A stretch of 64,000 bases of DNA, from assembly GCF_000721495.1 (NCBI RefSeq), contig NZ_JOHY01000012.1, forward strand, positions 124,001 through 188,000, written 5' to 3'. Below, in pieces: positions 1-8,581 of this stretch. The stretch comes from Streptomyces sp. NRRL F-5123. GTDB taxonomy: Bacteria > Actinomycetota > Actinomycetes > Streptomycetales > Streptomycetaceae. Positions within the stretch are counted from its first letter, which is position 1; the number at the start of each line of letters is the position of its first letter. Under the pieces are notes generated by a model, which saw nothing but the letters and a program-made list of their open reading frames with translations, was not told where the DNA came from and searched no databases. A program made the translations under genes and the position numbers.

Positions 1-98
1 CTGTTCTAATCTGCGCGCAAAGCAGTCGAACCCCGATGCTCGTTTGCGGGGTATTGCCCATTTTTGGCGTCGTCGGAAACGCTTCCGTCATGCATGGG

Positions 99-3000
99 TC
101 AATGGGGCAGTCGGTCGCGCAGCTCCATTAATCGATGGCCAATGGCGCTCGTCTCCCGGTGCTTCCTTGCCTGCGCGACATCGAATGCGTGTTGCAATAA
201 CGCGTAGGCGTCGGGCAGTGCCCCGGAAGTGCGCCGGACTTCCGCGAGCAGAACATGGGTCTCGACGACCTCGTCCGAATCCTGGGTCCGGGAGGCCAGG
301 GCCAGGGCTGCCTGTGCATGGAAGGCTGCGCCGCCGAGCCGGCCTGCGTCGCAGTCGAGTTGGGCGAGTCCCCGCAGGGCTTGAATTTCCTGGCGTGCTG
401 CGCCGATTTCCTGGGCCAGTCCGAGTGCTTCGGTGAAGTTCGTTTCGGCTTGACGGCTGTCGCCATGAGCCCGGAATGCTCTGCCCATACTGATGAGCGT
501 GCCCGCCCGGCCCTTGCTGTCGGCAAGGGATTCGAATACCGTAAGCGCCGCCCTGCACAGGTCAAGAGCCGCATCCGATTCGCCGAGTTCGGTGAGAACG
601 TCTGCCAGGCCACTGCGGGCGGTCGCTTGTGCGTGCCTGTTCCCGGAACGGTCGAGCCGGGAGACGGCCTCTTCGAATACTTCGCGGGCGTGGTCGAGCT
701 CGCCTTTTCTGCGCAGAAGGTCGCCGATATTGTTGAGCGTCACAGCGTCGTATCCGGTGTTTCCGGTTTCCGCGAATCCCCGTCGAGCCTCCTGGAGGTG
801 GTCGAGCGCGCGGTCGTTGTCGCCCAGGTGCAGCAGTGCAACGCCGAGGTTGTTGTGCAGCCGGGGCATCAGCCACTTGTCGCCGGAGCTCTGTGCGATC
901 GCGTACGCGCGCTGAAGGTGCTCCAGGGCGGTCGTGTGCTCCCCGCGGTACCAGCACAGCGTTCCCACCGCCCGAAGGGCCTCCGCCTCCGCGGCCGTGT
1001 CCGCCAGCTCCACCGCCAGGTCGAGTGCACTGCGGGCGGCGTCGGCGGCGCGGTCGTACTGGGCCGTGCTGGCCAGCGCGTCGGACAGGCGCAGGTGCGC
1101 GCGGCACAGGTGTGGGGTGGAGGCGTCCGCGGGCCAGTGGGCCACCGCGCAGGTGAGGAGTTCCACGGCGATCGGCCAGTAGCACTCGGCGTTCAGGTAT
1201 CCCGAGAGGGAGAAGGCGAGTTGGGCTGCAAGGGCGGTATAGCCGCGCGCCAGCGCCATACGCTCGACCGCGAGCACGTTTTCCCGCTCCGCCGCCAGCC
1301 AGGCTATTGCTGCGGCGGCGTCGGCGAATCGCGGCAGCGATCCCGCGGCCTCGCCGGATATCCGCGGCTCGCGGCGGTACGCGACCCGGTCCGCCTCGTC
1401 CACCGCCTGGACGTAGTAATGGGCCAGACGCAGAACGATGTGCTCGCGCAGCGGCTCGTCGTCCTCGCTCGTCACTAATTGCACGGCGTATTCGTGCAGA
1501 AGATCATGAAACGTGCACCGATCTGCCACGGGTTCGCGCAGCATGTGCGCCGAGAGCAGCCCCTCGATCAGGTTTTCCGCCGCCCCCGGTGCGACGTTCA
1601 GGATCGCCGCCGCCACCGGGACGGTGATGTCCGGGCCCGGGTGGAGGCTCAGGCGGCGGAAGGCCTGGCGTTGGGGGAGGGGGAGGCCCAGGTAGGAGAG
1701 CTGGAAGGCGGGGCGCAGGGCGGTGCCGTCCGTGTCGTGGATCTGGTCGAGGCGGTCGGGGCCGGTGAGGCGGTCGTGGAGGGTGGCCAGGGTCCAGGCG
1801 GTGCGGGCCTGGAAGCGGTTGGCCACCAGCTCGATCGCGAGGGGGAGGTAGCCGACGAGGTGGACGATGCGGGCCACCGCGTCGTCGTCGGCCGTGCGGT
1901 CGTCGCCCGCGAATCGGCGGAAGAGGGCGGTCGCGTCCGCCGGCGGGAGGACGTCGAGGTGGAGGGCGCGTGCGGCCGGCAGGCCGGTGAGGTGGCGGCG
2001 GCTGGTCAGGATGATGAGGGAGGGCGTGCCGTGCGGCAGCAGCGGGCGGACCTGTGCCGCGTCGGCGACGTCGTCGAGGACGATGACTGCCCGCCGCTCC
2101 GCCAGCGTCGTACGCCACAACTCGGCCAACTCCCCGACGTCGAGGGGCAGCTCGGCGGACGGTGTGCCGAACTCCCGCAGCAGCCGGGTGAGCGCGTCCG
2201 CGGCGGTCATGGGCTCCTGGACGGCGGAGTGGCCGCGCAGGTCGAGGCACACGCAGCCGTCCGGGTAGCTCGCGGCGAGCGCCGCCGCGCTCTGCACCGC
2301 GACCGCGGTCTTGCCGATGCCGCCCATGCCGCTCACCGACTCCAGGGCCACCACGGCGCCCGCCGCCGAATTCGCCGGTGTGCCGAACGCGGCGGTGAGC
2401 AGCCGGAGTTCGGTCTGCCGTCCGATGAGCGGCGGCTGGTTCGGCAGGCTGCGCGGGACGTGCCGTACCGCGGGCTCGGCGGGTGGCGCGGATGGTCCGG
2501 AGGGCGTGGCGGGCGGCGCGGACGCTCCGGAGGGCGTGGTGGCCGGCGGCGCGGGCCGGGGCGCGACCGCCTCCCGTATCAGCTCCTCCACCGGCTTCTG
2601 GCGCAGCACGCCCACGTAGATGCGCTTCAGCGCGTCCCCGGGCCGCGTCCCGTACTGCTCCATCAGCACCTGCCGGGCCCGGTCGTAGACGCGGAGGGCG
2701 TCGGTGTACCGCTCGCTGCCGTAGTAGGCGAGGGTGAGGAGGCCGAGGAGCGTCTCGTCGTCCGGGTGCTCGGCGACGAGCAGGTCGAGGTCCGGGACGA
2801 GGTCGCGGTAGTGCCCCAGGCGCAGGCCCAGGGAGATGCGGGAGGTCGCGGCGGCCAGCCGGCGTTCGCCGAGCGAGCGGCGTACGGTCTCGGCCCAGTG
2901 CCCGGTCAGGCCGGTCAGGGCCTCGCCCTGCCAGAGGTCGTCGGCCTCGCGCAGGAGGCGGATCGCGGCGGTGTCGTCGGCCTGGGCGGCGAGGCGCAGC

Positions 3001-3326
3001 AGGTGCTGGAAGCGGTGCCGGTCGACGGCGCCGGGATCGGCCTCCAGGACGTACGCGTGGTCCCGGCGGGTGATGCGCGGGGCGTCCGGGGTGCGGGCGG
3101 CCTTGCCCAGCCGGCCGCGCAGCCGGGACACGTACGAGTGCGTGCTCTCCCGCGCGTGGGCGGGGGCGGCGCCGTCCCAGAGGCGGCCGATGAGGGTGTC
3201 TATCGGGACCGGGCGGCCGACGTCGAGGGCCAGCGCGGCGAGGACGGTGCGCTCCTTCGGCGAGCCGAGCGCGAGGCGTTGGCCGCCGGTGTGCACCGCC
3301 ACCGGACCGAGCAGTCGGAAATCCAC
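99..3326 (-). CDS. SARP/AfsR-type STAND transcriptional regulator
   Basis: This 1075-residue protein has the AfsR layout. An OmpR-like winged-helix domain (about 1-100) and a BTAD domain (about 100-245) are followed by a Pro/Ala linker, an NB-ARC ATPase (P-loop GMGGIGKT near residue 331, Walker B VIVLDD) and C-terminal TPR repeats from about 690. Members bind direct repeats in promoters of antibiotic genes, with ATP-dependent activation. The start is GTG after a GGGGGAAGG Shine-Dalgarno. One leucine is a TTA codon (1476-1478), so translation should need the bldA tRNA. It is divergent from another STAND gene. No biosynthetic cluster is visible beside it, so its targets are unknown. Confidence 0.93.
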   Translation of the reverse strand: MDFRLLGPVAVHTGGQRLALGSPKERTVLAALALDVGRPVPIDTLIGRLWDGAAPAHARESTHSYVSRLRGRLGKAARTPDAPRITRRDHAYVLEADPGAVDRHRFQHLLRLAAQADDTAAIRLLREADDLWQGEALTGLTGHWAETVRRSLGERRLAAATSRISLGLRLGHYRDLVPDLDLLVAEHPDDETLLGLLTLAYYGSERYTDALRVYDRARQVLMEQYGTRPGDALKRIYVGVLRQKPVEELIREAVAPRPAPPATTPSGASAPPATPSGPSAPPAEPAVRHVPRSLPNQPPLIGRQTELRLLTAAFGTPANSAAGAVVALESVSGMGGIGKTAVAVQSAAALAASYPDGCVCLDLRGHSAVQEPMTAADALTRLLREFGTPSAELPLDVGELAELWRTTLAERRAVIVLDDVADAAQVRPLLPHGTPSLIILTSRRHLTGLPAARALHLDVLPPADATALFRRFAGDDRTADDDAVARIVHLVGYLPLAIELVANRFQARTAWTLATLHDRLTGPDRLDQIHDTDGTALRPAFQLSYLGLPLPQRQAFRRLSLHPGPDITVPVAAAILNVAPGAAENLIEGLLSAHMLREPVADRCTFHDLLHEYAVQLVTSEDDEPLREHIVLRLAHYYVQAVDEADRVAYRREPRISGEAAGSLPRFADAAAAIAWLAAERENVLAVERMALARGYTALAAQLAFSLSGYLNAECYWPIAVELLTCAVAHWPADASTPHLCRAHLRLSDALASTAQYDRAADAARSALDLAVELADTAAEAEALRAVGTLCWYRGEHTTALEHLQRAYAIAQSSGDKWLMPRLHNNLGVALLHLGDNDRALDHLQEARRGFAETGNTGYDAVTLNNIGDLLRRKGELDHAREVFEEAVSRLDRSGNRHAQATARSGLADVLTELGESDAALDLCRAALTVFESLADSKGRAGTLISMGRAFRAHGDSRQAETNFTEALGLAQEIGAARQEIQALRGLAQLDCDAGRLGGAAFHAQAALALASRTQDSDEVVETHVLLAEVRRTSGALPDAYALLQHAFDVAQARKHRETSAIGHRLMELRDRLPH

Positions 3327-3558
3327 CAGCGCCCGCCTTCCCCCGGCTGGCCGTCCTTCAATCCCCGCTGGTCTTCCTTGATGATGAGCATGACACGAAC
3401 GTGCGAATGGTCACCAGAGACCGTGGACGGGCTGGCCGAATAGCTGCTGCCGGCGGCCCGGGTGTCCGTCTCTTGTGCGCCGCGCGCGCGTTGGGCATAT
3501 GCGGGACGCACGTGCGTCACGCGGGCCGGATCGCCGGCGGGCCGACAAGGGGGCGCAC

Positions 3559-5775
3559 ATGGACCGTTCGCCGTACGAGACCCACCGCAACAGCATCGCG
3601 GGAGACGCCCAGCTCGGCGGCCCCGTGGTGCAGGCCAGGGACATCCACGGCGGAGTGCATCTGCACGCACCGGCGCCGCGCGCGGTGCCCCGGCAACTAC
3701 CGCCTGTTCCCGGCCATTTCGTCAATCGGCGGGCCGAACTCGCCGACCTGGACGCGCTGGTGACCAGGCAGGCCGACGACGCCGCGCCGGCGGTCGCGCT
3801 GATCGTGGTCAACGGGCCCGCGGGCGTGGGCAAGACCACGCTCGTCTCCCGCTGGCTCGGCGGCCGGGCCGCCGACTTCCCGGACGGGCTGCTCTACGCC
3901 GACCTGCGCGGCCACACCACGGAAGGGGCGGCGGCGCCCGGTGAGGTCCTGGGGCGCTTCCTGCGCGCGCTGGGCGCCGCGGCCGTACCGGCGGACCTCG
4001 CCGAGCAGACGACGGAGTGGCGTACCCGCTCCGCGGGCCTGAAGGTCGCCGTACTGCTCGACAACGCCTTCACAGCGGCCCAGATACGCCCGCTGCTGCC
4101 GGTGGGCCCCGGCAGTGTCGCCGTCGTCACCAGCCGCAGCCGGCTCACCGGACTCGGCCTGGACGGCGCCGCCTTCCACCGCCTGCACGGCATCGGCCCC
4201 GCCGACGGGGTGGAGTTGCTCTCCCGCGGGATCGGCGCCGCGCGTGTCCGCGGGGAACTCGCCGACGTCCGGCGCATCGTGGACCTGTGCGCGGGGCTCC
4301 CGCTCGCCGTCTGCCTGGCCGCCGCGCGGCTCGCCTCCCGCCCGCGGCAGCGCGTCGCGGCTCTCGCCGACGCGCTCGCCCCCGACGCGGAAGGGCTCGC
4401 CGCCCTGGACATCGAAGGGGAGACCACCGTGCGCAAGGCCCTGGACGCGACCTACGCCACCCTCGGCCCCGAGGCCGCGCTCCTCTACCGCCGGCTCGGC
4501 CAGCTCCCGCTCGCCGCCTTCGACCCGCCCACCGCCGCGGCCGCCTGCGCCCGCCCGCAGCGCTGGGCCGAGGACCGCCTCGACCAGCTCACCGAGGCCA
4601 ATCTGCTGGAGGCGACCGGCTCCGACCACGCCGGGCAGAGCCCCGGCTACCGCTTCCACGACCTCGTGCGGGTCCACGCCGGCGCGCTGGGCGCCGCCGA
4701 CACCGCGGACGGCGGGCCGGACACCACGCTGCGCCGGGTCTGCGACTGGTACCTGCACTGCGCCAGCGCTGCCGAGGCCCGGGTGAAACCGGCCTACCTG
4801 CTCCTGCGGCGCGACTACCTCCACCCGCCCGTCGATCTGCCGCCGCCCTTCACCGACGACCCCGGCTCGATCCGCTGGCTCGACACGCACCGCCACGACC
4901 TCATGACCCTGCTGCGGACGGCCGCCGACCGCGGCTGGCACGCCCTCGCCTGGCAGACCGCCGACGCGATGTGGCCGCTGTTCGTCCGCATGCGCCACTA
5001 CGACCTGTGGATCGAGGCGTACGACATCGGGCTCGCCGCGGCCCGCGCCGACGGGGACCCGCGGGCCGAGCGCCAGATGCTCAACTCCGGTGCCATCGGC
5101 CTGAACGCCGCCCGCCGCTTCGACGCCGCCATCGCCCGCTACGAGGAGTCGCGGCGGGCCGCGCACGCCGCGGGCGACCCCCGGGACGAGGGCCAGGCGC
5201 TGCTCGGTATCGGCCGCGGCCACCGGGAGGCGGGGCGCCCCGCTGAGGCCGTCCCGTACCTGGAGCGGGCCATCGCGGTGTGGGACGCCTGCGGCTACCT
5301 GCGGGGTACGGCGCTGGCCCGTACCGTCCTCGGCGAGATCGCTCTCGCGGCGGGGGACGCGGAGGGCGCCGCGGAGCATTTCGCGCAGGCCCGCGCGGTG
5401 CAGACGGCGGTGGGCGACACGCACGAGTGCGCCCGCAACCAGGCGCTGCTGGGCCGGGCCCGCGCGATGGGCGGCGACCACGAGGGCGGCGCGGCCGCGA
5501 TGGGCGCCGCGCTCGCCGTCTTCACCGCGTCCGGCGCGGCGCACTGGCAGGCGCGCACCCTGGAGATGCTCGGCGACAGCGCCCGCGAGCGCGGCGACCA
5601 CCGGTCGGCGGCCGATCTGCACGCGCGGGCGCTGGCCTGCTACGAGCTCACCAGCCCGGCGGACGCCGGCCGGCTGCGGGACGCCACGGCCACGGGGCCG
5701 CGGCCCGCGGGACCGGACGCGCCCGCGGACGCGACTCCGGACGTGCGCCCGGACGCGGAGCCGGACATCCCGTGA
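3559..5775 (+). CDS. NB-ARC/TPR STAND ATPase
   Basis: This 738-residue protein is a signal-transduction ATPase. A short N-terminal motif (VVQARDIHGGVHLHA), common at the start of actinobacterial STAND proteins, precedes an NB-ARC domain (P-loop GPAGVGKT at 86-93, Walker B VAVLLDNA) and TPR-like helices from about residue 430. It lacks a DNA-binding domain, unlike its divergent neighbour. The ATG at 3559 is chosen because AAGGGGGC lies just upstream; an in-frame start at 3475 lacks one. A role as a regulator or as a conflict/defence switch fits the family, but neither can be decided from sequence. Its 3' end overlaps the convergent gene at 5648-6769. Confidence 0.85.
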   Translation: MDRSPYETHRNSIAGDAQLGGPVVQARDIHGGVHLHAPAPRAVPRQLPPVPGHFVNRRAELADLDALVTRQADDAAPAVALIVVNGPAGVGKTTLVSRWLGGRAADFPDGLLYADLRGHTTEGAAAPGEVLGRFLRALGAAAVPADLAEQTTEWRTRSAGLKVAVLLDNAFTAAQIRPLLPVGPGSVAVVTSRSRLTGLGLDGAAFHRLHGIGPADGVELLSRGIGAARVRGELADVRRIVDLCAGLPLAVCLAAARLASRPRQRVAALADALAPDAEGLAALDIEGETTVRKALDATYATLGPEAALLYRRLGQLPLAAFDPPTAAAACARPQRWAEDRLDQLTEANLLEATGSDHAGQSPGYRFHDLVRVHAGALGAADTADGGPDTTLRRVCDWYLHCASAAEARVKPAYLLLRRDYLHPPVDLPPPFTDDPGSIRWLDTHRHDLMTLLRTAADRGWHALAWQTADAMWPLFVRMRHYDLWIEAYDIGLAAARADGDPRAERQMLNSGAIGLNAARRFDAAIARYEESRRAAHAAGDPRDEGQALLGIGRGHREAGRPAEAVPYLERAIAVWDACGYLRGTALARTVLGEIALAAGDAEGAAEHFAQARAVQTAVGDTHECARNQALLGRARAMGGDHEGGAAAMGAALAVFTASGAAHWQARTLEMLGDSARERGDHRSAADLHARALACYELTSPADAGRLRDATATGPRPAGPDAPADATPDVRPDAEPDIP

Positions 5776-6769
5776 CGGTGATCGCCGCCGCCGCGAGGCC
5801 GCGCAGCGTCGCACCGGGTACGAGGACGAGGCAGGCGTGCAGGCACGACGGCAGCAGCGGGTGCTGACCGGCGCCCGGCGAGGGGCCGGGCGACGGCGCG
5901 CCCAGGACGAGCACGTCCGGGTGGGCCGCCCCCGCTACCGCCCAGCCGCCGCCCGCCAGCGGGACGGCGGCGAGCGCGGCGCCCGGGTACCGCACCAGCG
6001 CCTCCGCGAGCCACCCGCGCGCCTCGTCCGCCGCCCGGACCCGGCTGCCGGTGAGCACGTCGGCGTACGCGGCCGCGCACCCGCCGGGGCAGAGGTCGGT
6101 GTCGACGGTGAAGTGCTCGTCGAGCACGGCGGGTTGGGGCCATGGGACGCTGCGGCCGCCAGGGGGTGCGCCCACCGCCGGGCGTACGTACGCGGGGGCG
6201 CACCCGTCGGGGCTGAGGTCGGTGCCGACGGTGAAGTGCTCATCGGGCAAAGCGGGTTGGGGCCATGGGACGCTGTGCTCGCCGGGAGGTGCGCCCACCG
6301 CCGGGCGTACGTACGCGGGGGCGCACCCGCCGCGGCAGAGGTCGGTGTCGACGGTGAAGTGCTCGCCGGGCACGGCGGGTGGGGGGAGTGTGCTGCGGCG
6401 CCCGCCGGGGGGTGCGCCCACCGCCGGGCGTACGTACGCGGGGGCGCACCCGCCGCGGCAGAGGTCGGTGCCGATGGTGAAGTGCTCATCGGGCACGGGG
6501 GGTTGGGGCCATGGGACGCTGTGCTCGCCGGGGGGCGCCCCCACCGCCGGGTGTACGTACGCGGGCGCGGCCGGACGCTCGTGGGAGGCGGCGGGGCACT
6601 CGTCCGGAGCGGCCCTTCCGCCGGGCACCGCCCCGAGCGGACCCGCGGTCCCCGGTACGGCGGTGAGCGAGACCCGTCGCACCCCCCACCGCAGAGTCAC
6701 CGTCACTCCGGCCGCGTCCGGCGGGAGCGCACCCGGCGGGTGGCGGCGCACCGTCACGAGGCCGGTCAT
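5648..6769 (-). CDS. Hypothetical protein with four 41-residue tandem repeats
   Basis: This is an unrecognised 373-residue protein. Its ATG (6769) overlaps the stop of the upstream glycerophosphotransferase-like gene as ATGA, so the two are probably translationally coupled. Residues about 65-235 are four near-identical 41-residue repeats containing HFTVDTDLCRGGCAPAYVRP. The C-terminal part (DEARGWLAEALVRYPGAALA) looks globular and may be the original core. G or C at nearly every third position of the repeat codons supports this frame over the open frames opposite. The last 128 bp overlap the convergent STAND gene. Two Cys per repeat could bind metal or form disulfides, but that is only a guess. 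Confidence 0.6.
   Translation of the reverse strand: MTGLVTVRRHPPGALPPDAAGVTVTLRWGVRRVSLTAVPGTAGPLGAVPGGRAAPDECPAASHERPAAPAYVHPAVGAPPGEHSVPWPQPPVPDEHFTIGTDLCRGGCAPAYVRPAVGAPPGGRRSTLPPPAVPGEHFTVDTDLCRGGCAPAYVRPAVGAPPGEHSVPWPQPALPDEHFTVGTDLSPDGCAPAYVRPAVGAPPGGRSVPWPQPAVLDEHFTVDTDLCPGGCAAAYADVLTGSRVRAADEARGWLAEALVRYPGAALAAVPLAGGGWAVAGAAHPDVLVLGAPSPGPSPGAGQHPLLPSCLHACLVLVPGATLRGLAAAAITVTGCPAPRPGARPESRPRARPVPRAAAPWPWRPAAGRRPPGW
6064..6572. repeat. 123-bp coding tandem repeat, about 4.1 copies
   Basis: The anchor GCGCCCACCG recurs at 6168, 6291 and 6414, and a slightly altered copy at 6537, exactly 123 bp apart. Copies differ at scattered bases. The period is a multiple of three, so copy-number changes keep the reading frame of the 5648-6769 gene. 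Confidence 0.95.
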
Positions 6770-7989
6770 GCCGACCGCCGGCCCGGCCCCACCAGCGCCT
6801 GCCACGAGGGCGGCGCCGGCAGCGGCTCGGTCAACGCCGCGTGGGCGGGCTCGCCGAGGCCCAGCAGCCGGTAGAGCAGCGACCGCATGTTGCGGACGAA
6901 GCGCCCCGGCTCGGACGTGATCCGTGCCGCGATCGCCGCCCGCTCGGTGCCCCGCCGCTCGGCGGCGGCGTAGGCGATCTGGTCGACGAGCGGGTGGCCC
7001 GGCGACAGCGCGGGTACGGTCCGCGCGAGCGCCGCTGCGGGCGAGGCCGGGTTGATCTCCTCGGCGGCGGGCCCGGCGAGCAGCAGTGCCGCCTTCGTCA
7101 GGGTTCCGTACAAAGTGACCGATCCGTGGTCGCCGATGATGCAGTCGGCCGCGACGAGCACGCTGCGCCAGTCCGCGTCGGGCGGCACGAGCGCGATGCC
7201 CGCCTGCCGGCAGCGGGCCATCCACGAACGCACCTGGTAGGCGCCATGGCCCGAGTACACGTTGGGGTGCACGAGGATCGCCACCCGGTGCGACTCGCGC
7301 GGCAGTTCGCCGAGCAGCCGGGGCAGCAGCGCCTCGAAGCGGCTGAAGGAGGACCACGGTCCCCACGTCGACGCGGCCACCACGAGCTTGCGCCCGCCGC
7401 TGAGCCCGAGCGCGCGGCGGAAACGCCGGCGCAGCGGCAGGCTCGCGACGATCCGGTCGTGCACCGGGTCGCCGACCACCCGCGCGAGCGGCAGCGCCTC
7501 CGGGCACTGCCGCCGCAGGTCGCGCAGGTCGGCGCGGTGCGGAAGGACGACGGCCGCGGGCGGCGTCCCTGCGGCCATCAGGTCCACCCGGCGCAGCCCG
7601 GCCACCCCGGGATCGCTCGTCCCGAGCACGCGTTTGAGGTACGCGGCGCCGTGCGGCATCGTCACCAGCGGCGCGCGTATCCCCTCGACACCGATCCGCC
7701 CCGCGGCCAGCGCGAGGTCGAACTCCATCTGCAGGGCCTCTTCCCACGGGATGACCGCGCATCCCATGCGGGCGAGCAAGGCCGGTACCTCGTCCCCGAA
7801 CGGGTGCGGCGGCACGGTGAAGACCACCTGCACCCGGAAGTCCCCGTCGACCACGGACAGCACGTCCATGAGCCGATCGACGTAGGTGACGGTCTGGGCC
7901 ACCACCAGAATCCTCTTGCACCCGACAACCGTCAGATACTGGCGCGTTGACGCGCCCGGTATCCTCCCGACCGGTCGTAACGCTGACAC
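6766..7989 (-). CDS. TagB/CDP-glycerol glycerophosphotransferase-like protein
   Basis: This 407-residue protein looks like a GT-B-fold enzyme of the CDP-glycerol glycerophosphotransferase type. It has an N-terminal strand RILVVAQTVTYVDRLMD, a VVAASTWGPWSS phosphate-loop-like segment, VAILVHPNVYSG, and a late DCIIGDHGSVTLYGTL motif resembling the donor site of TagB/TagF enzymes. Such enzymes build teichoic-acid-like polymers, though actinobacterial members are poorly characterised. The GTG at 7989 follows GGGGGAT; no later start precedes the first conserved strand. With that start, codon 4 is TTA (7978-7980). It is coupled by ATGA to the repeat protein downstream. The exact substrate is unknown. 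Confidence 0.65.
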   Translation of the reverse strand: MSALRPVGRIPGASTRQYLTVVGCKRILVVAQTVTYVDRLMDVLSVVDGDFRVQVVFTVPPHPFGDEVPALLARMGCAVIPWEEALQMEFDLALAAGRIGVEGIRAPLVTMPHGAAYLKRVLGTSDPGVAGLRRVDLMAAGTPPAAVVLPHRADLRDLRRQCPEALPLARVVGDPVHDRIVASLPLRRRFRRALGLSGGRKLVVAASTWGPWSSFSRFEALLPRLLGELPRESHRVAILVHPNVYSGHGAYQVRSWMARCRQAGIALVPPDADWRSVLVAADCIIGDHGSVTLYGTLTKAALLLAGPAAEEINPASPAAALARTVPALSPGHPLVDQIAYAAAERRGTERAAIAARITSEPGRFVRNMRSLLYRLLGLGEPAHAALTEPLPAPPSWQALVGPGRRSA

Positions 7990-8018
7990 GAAATCCCCCA
8001 GGATTTTGTCTGCCTGTT

Positions 8019-8038
8019 GCGGGCGGTCCGCCGCCCGC
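8019..8038. promoter_or_regulatory. Perfect hairpin in the divergent gap 7990-8281
   Basis: Arms GCGGGCGG and CCGCCCGC flank a TCCG loop, about 30 bp upstream of the minus-strand GTG at 7989. It could be an operator or a leader hairpin. The rest of the 290-bp gap holds nothing I recognise. Confidence 0.4.
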
Positions 8039-8281
8039 ACCTGGTGACGGGATGCCCGGGCGCGTGGACGGAAGTCTGGCGGGAGCCTTGCAGGAAGCTT
8101 GCAGAAGCCTGGACGTGCGGCCGGAGTTCCCGTTCGGCGAGCGGCGACCCGCCCGTCGGCCGGATTCGTACGTCTGAACCCCCTATACCTCGTCGGTGAG
8201 TTCCGTCCCCGGAGCCCGGTACGCCGGGGTGACGCTCGTGAGGGCGGCATCTGGCATGTGCCGTAAGGAAGTTGCGAGCCC

Positions 8282-8581
8282 ATGGGGGTTGCGATGACGG
8301 AACGGTCGGCAATGCGGGCGGGGTTGGACGGACAGGCCGTGCTGGTGGCCGCCGGGGTCGCCGATGTGGCGCTCGGGGCGCTGGGCGCGGCCGTCGGGAC
8401 GCTGCGGGATCTGCTCGGGCGGGCGGACGGGCCCGAGCTCGCCGAGCAGGCGGGACAGGACCTCGCCGCGCGGGGGCGGCTGGCGCTGGACCGGCACGTG
8501 CACGTGCCGCCCGCGCATCTGGAGGTGCTGGCCCGGCAGTCGCGGGCGGCGGCGCGGGGGGCCGGTGGGGGCGGTGCCTGA
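8282..8581 (+). CDS. Small hypothetical protein before polyprenyl synthase
   Basis: This 99-residue alanine-rich protein has an amphipathic helical centre (VADVALGALGAAVGTLRDLLGRADGPELAEQAG) and a GGGGA tail, with no signal peptide. Its stop overlaps the GTG start of the polyprenyl synthase by eight bases, so the two are coupled. AAGGAAG lies 10 bases before ATG 8282; an internal ATG at 8294 with GGGGG upstream is equally possible. I do not recognise a family. Its position suggests a partner or regulator of the prenyl synthase, which is inference. Confidence 0.6.
   Translation: MGVAMTERSAMRAGLDGQAVLVAAGVADVALGALGAAVGTLRDLLGRADGPELAEQAGQDLAARGRLALDRHVHVPPAHLEVLARQSRAAARGAGGGGA

Noticed and set aside
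1479..3443. 654-residue plus-strand frame opposite the SARP gene
   Set aside because: It is antisense to a gene with clear domains; its product is low-complexity Gly/Arg/Val sequence, a usual shadow in GC-rich DNA.
5648..7921. Single 757-residue minus-strand frame
   Set aside because: Its first half is an off-frame reading of the TagB-like gene. Only the part from ATG 6769, coupled by ATGA and with strong third-position GC, is kept.
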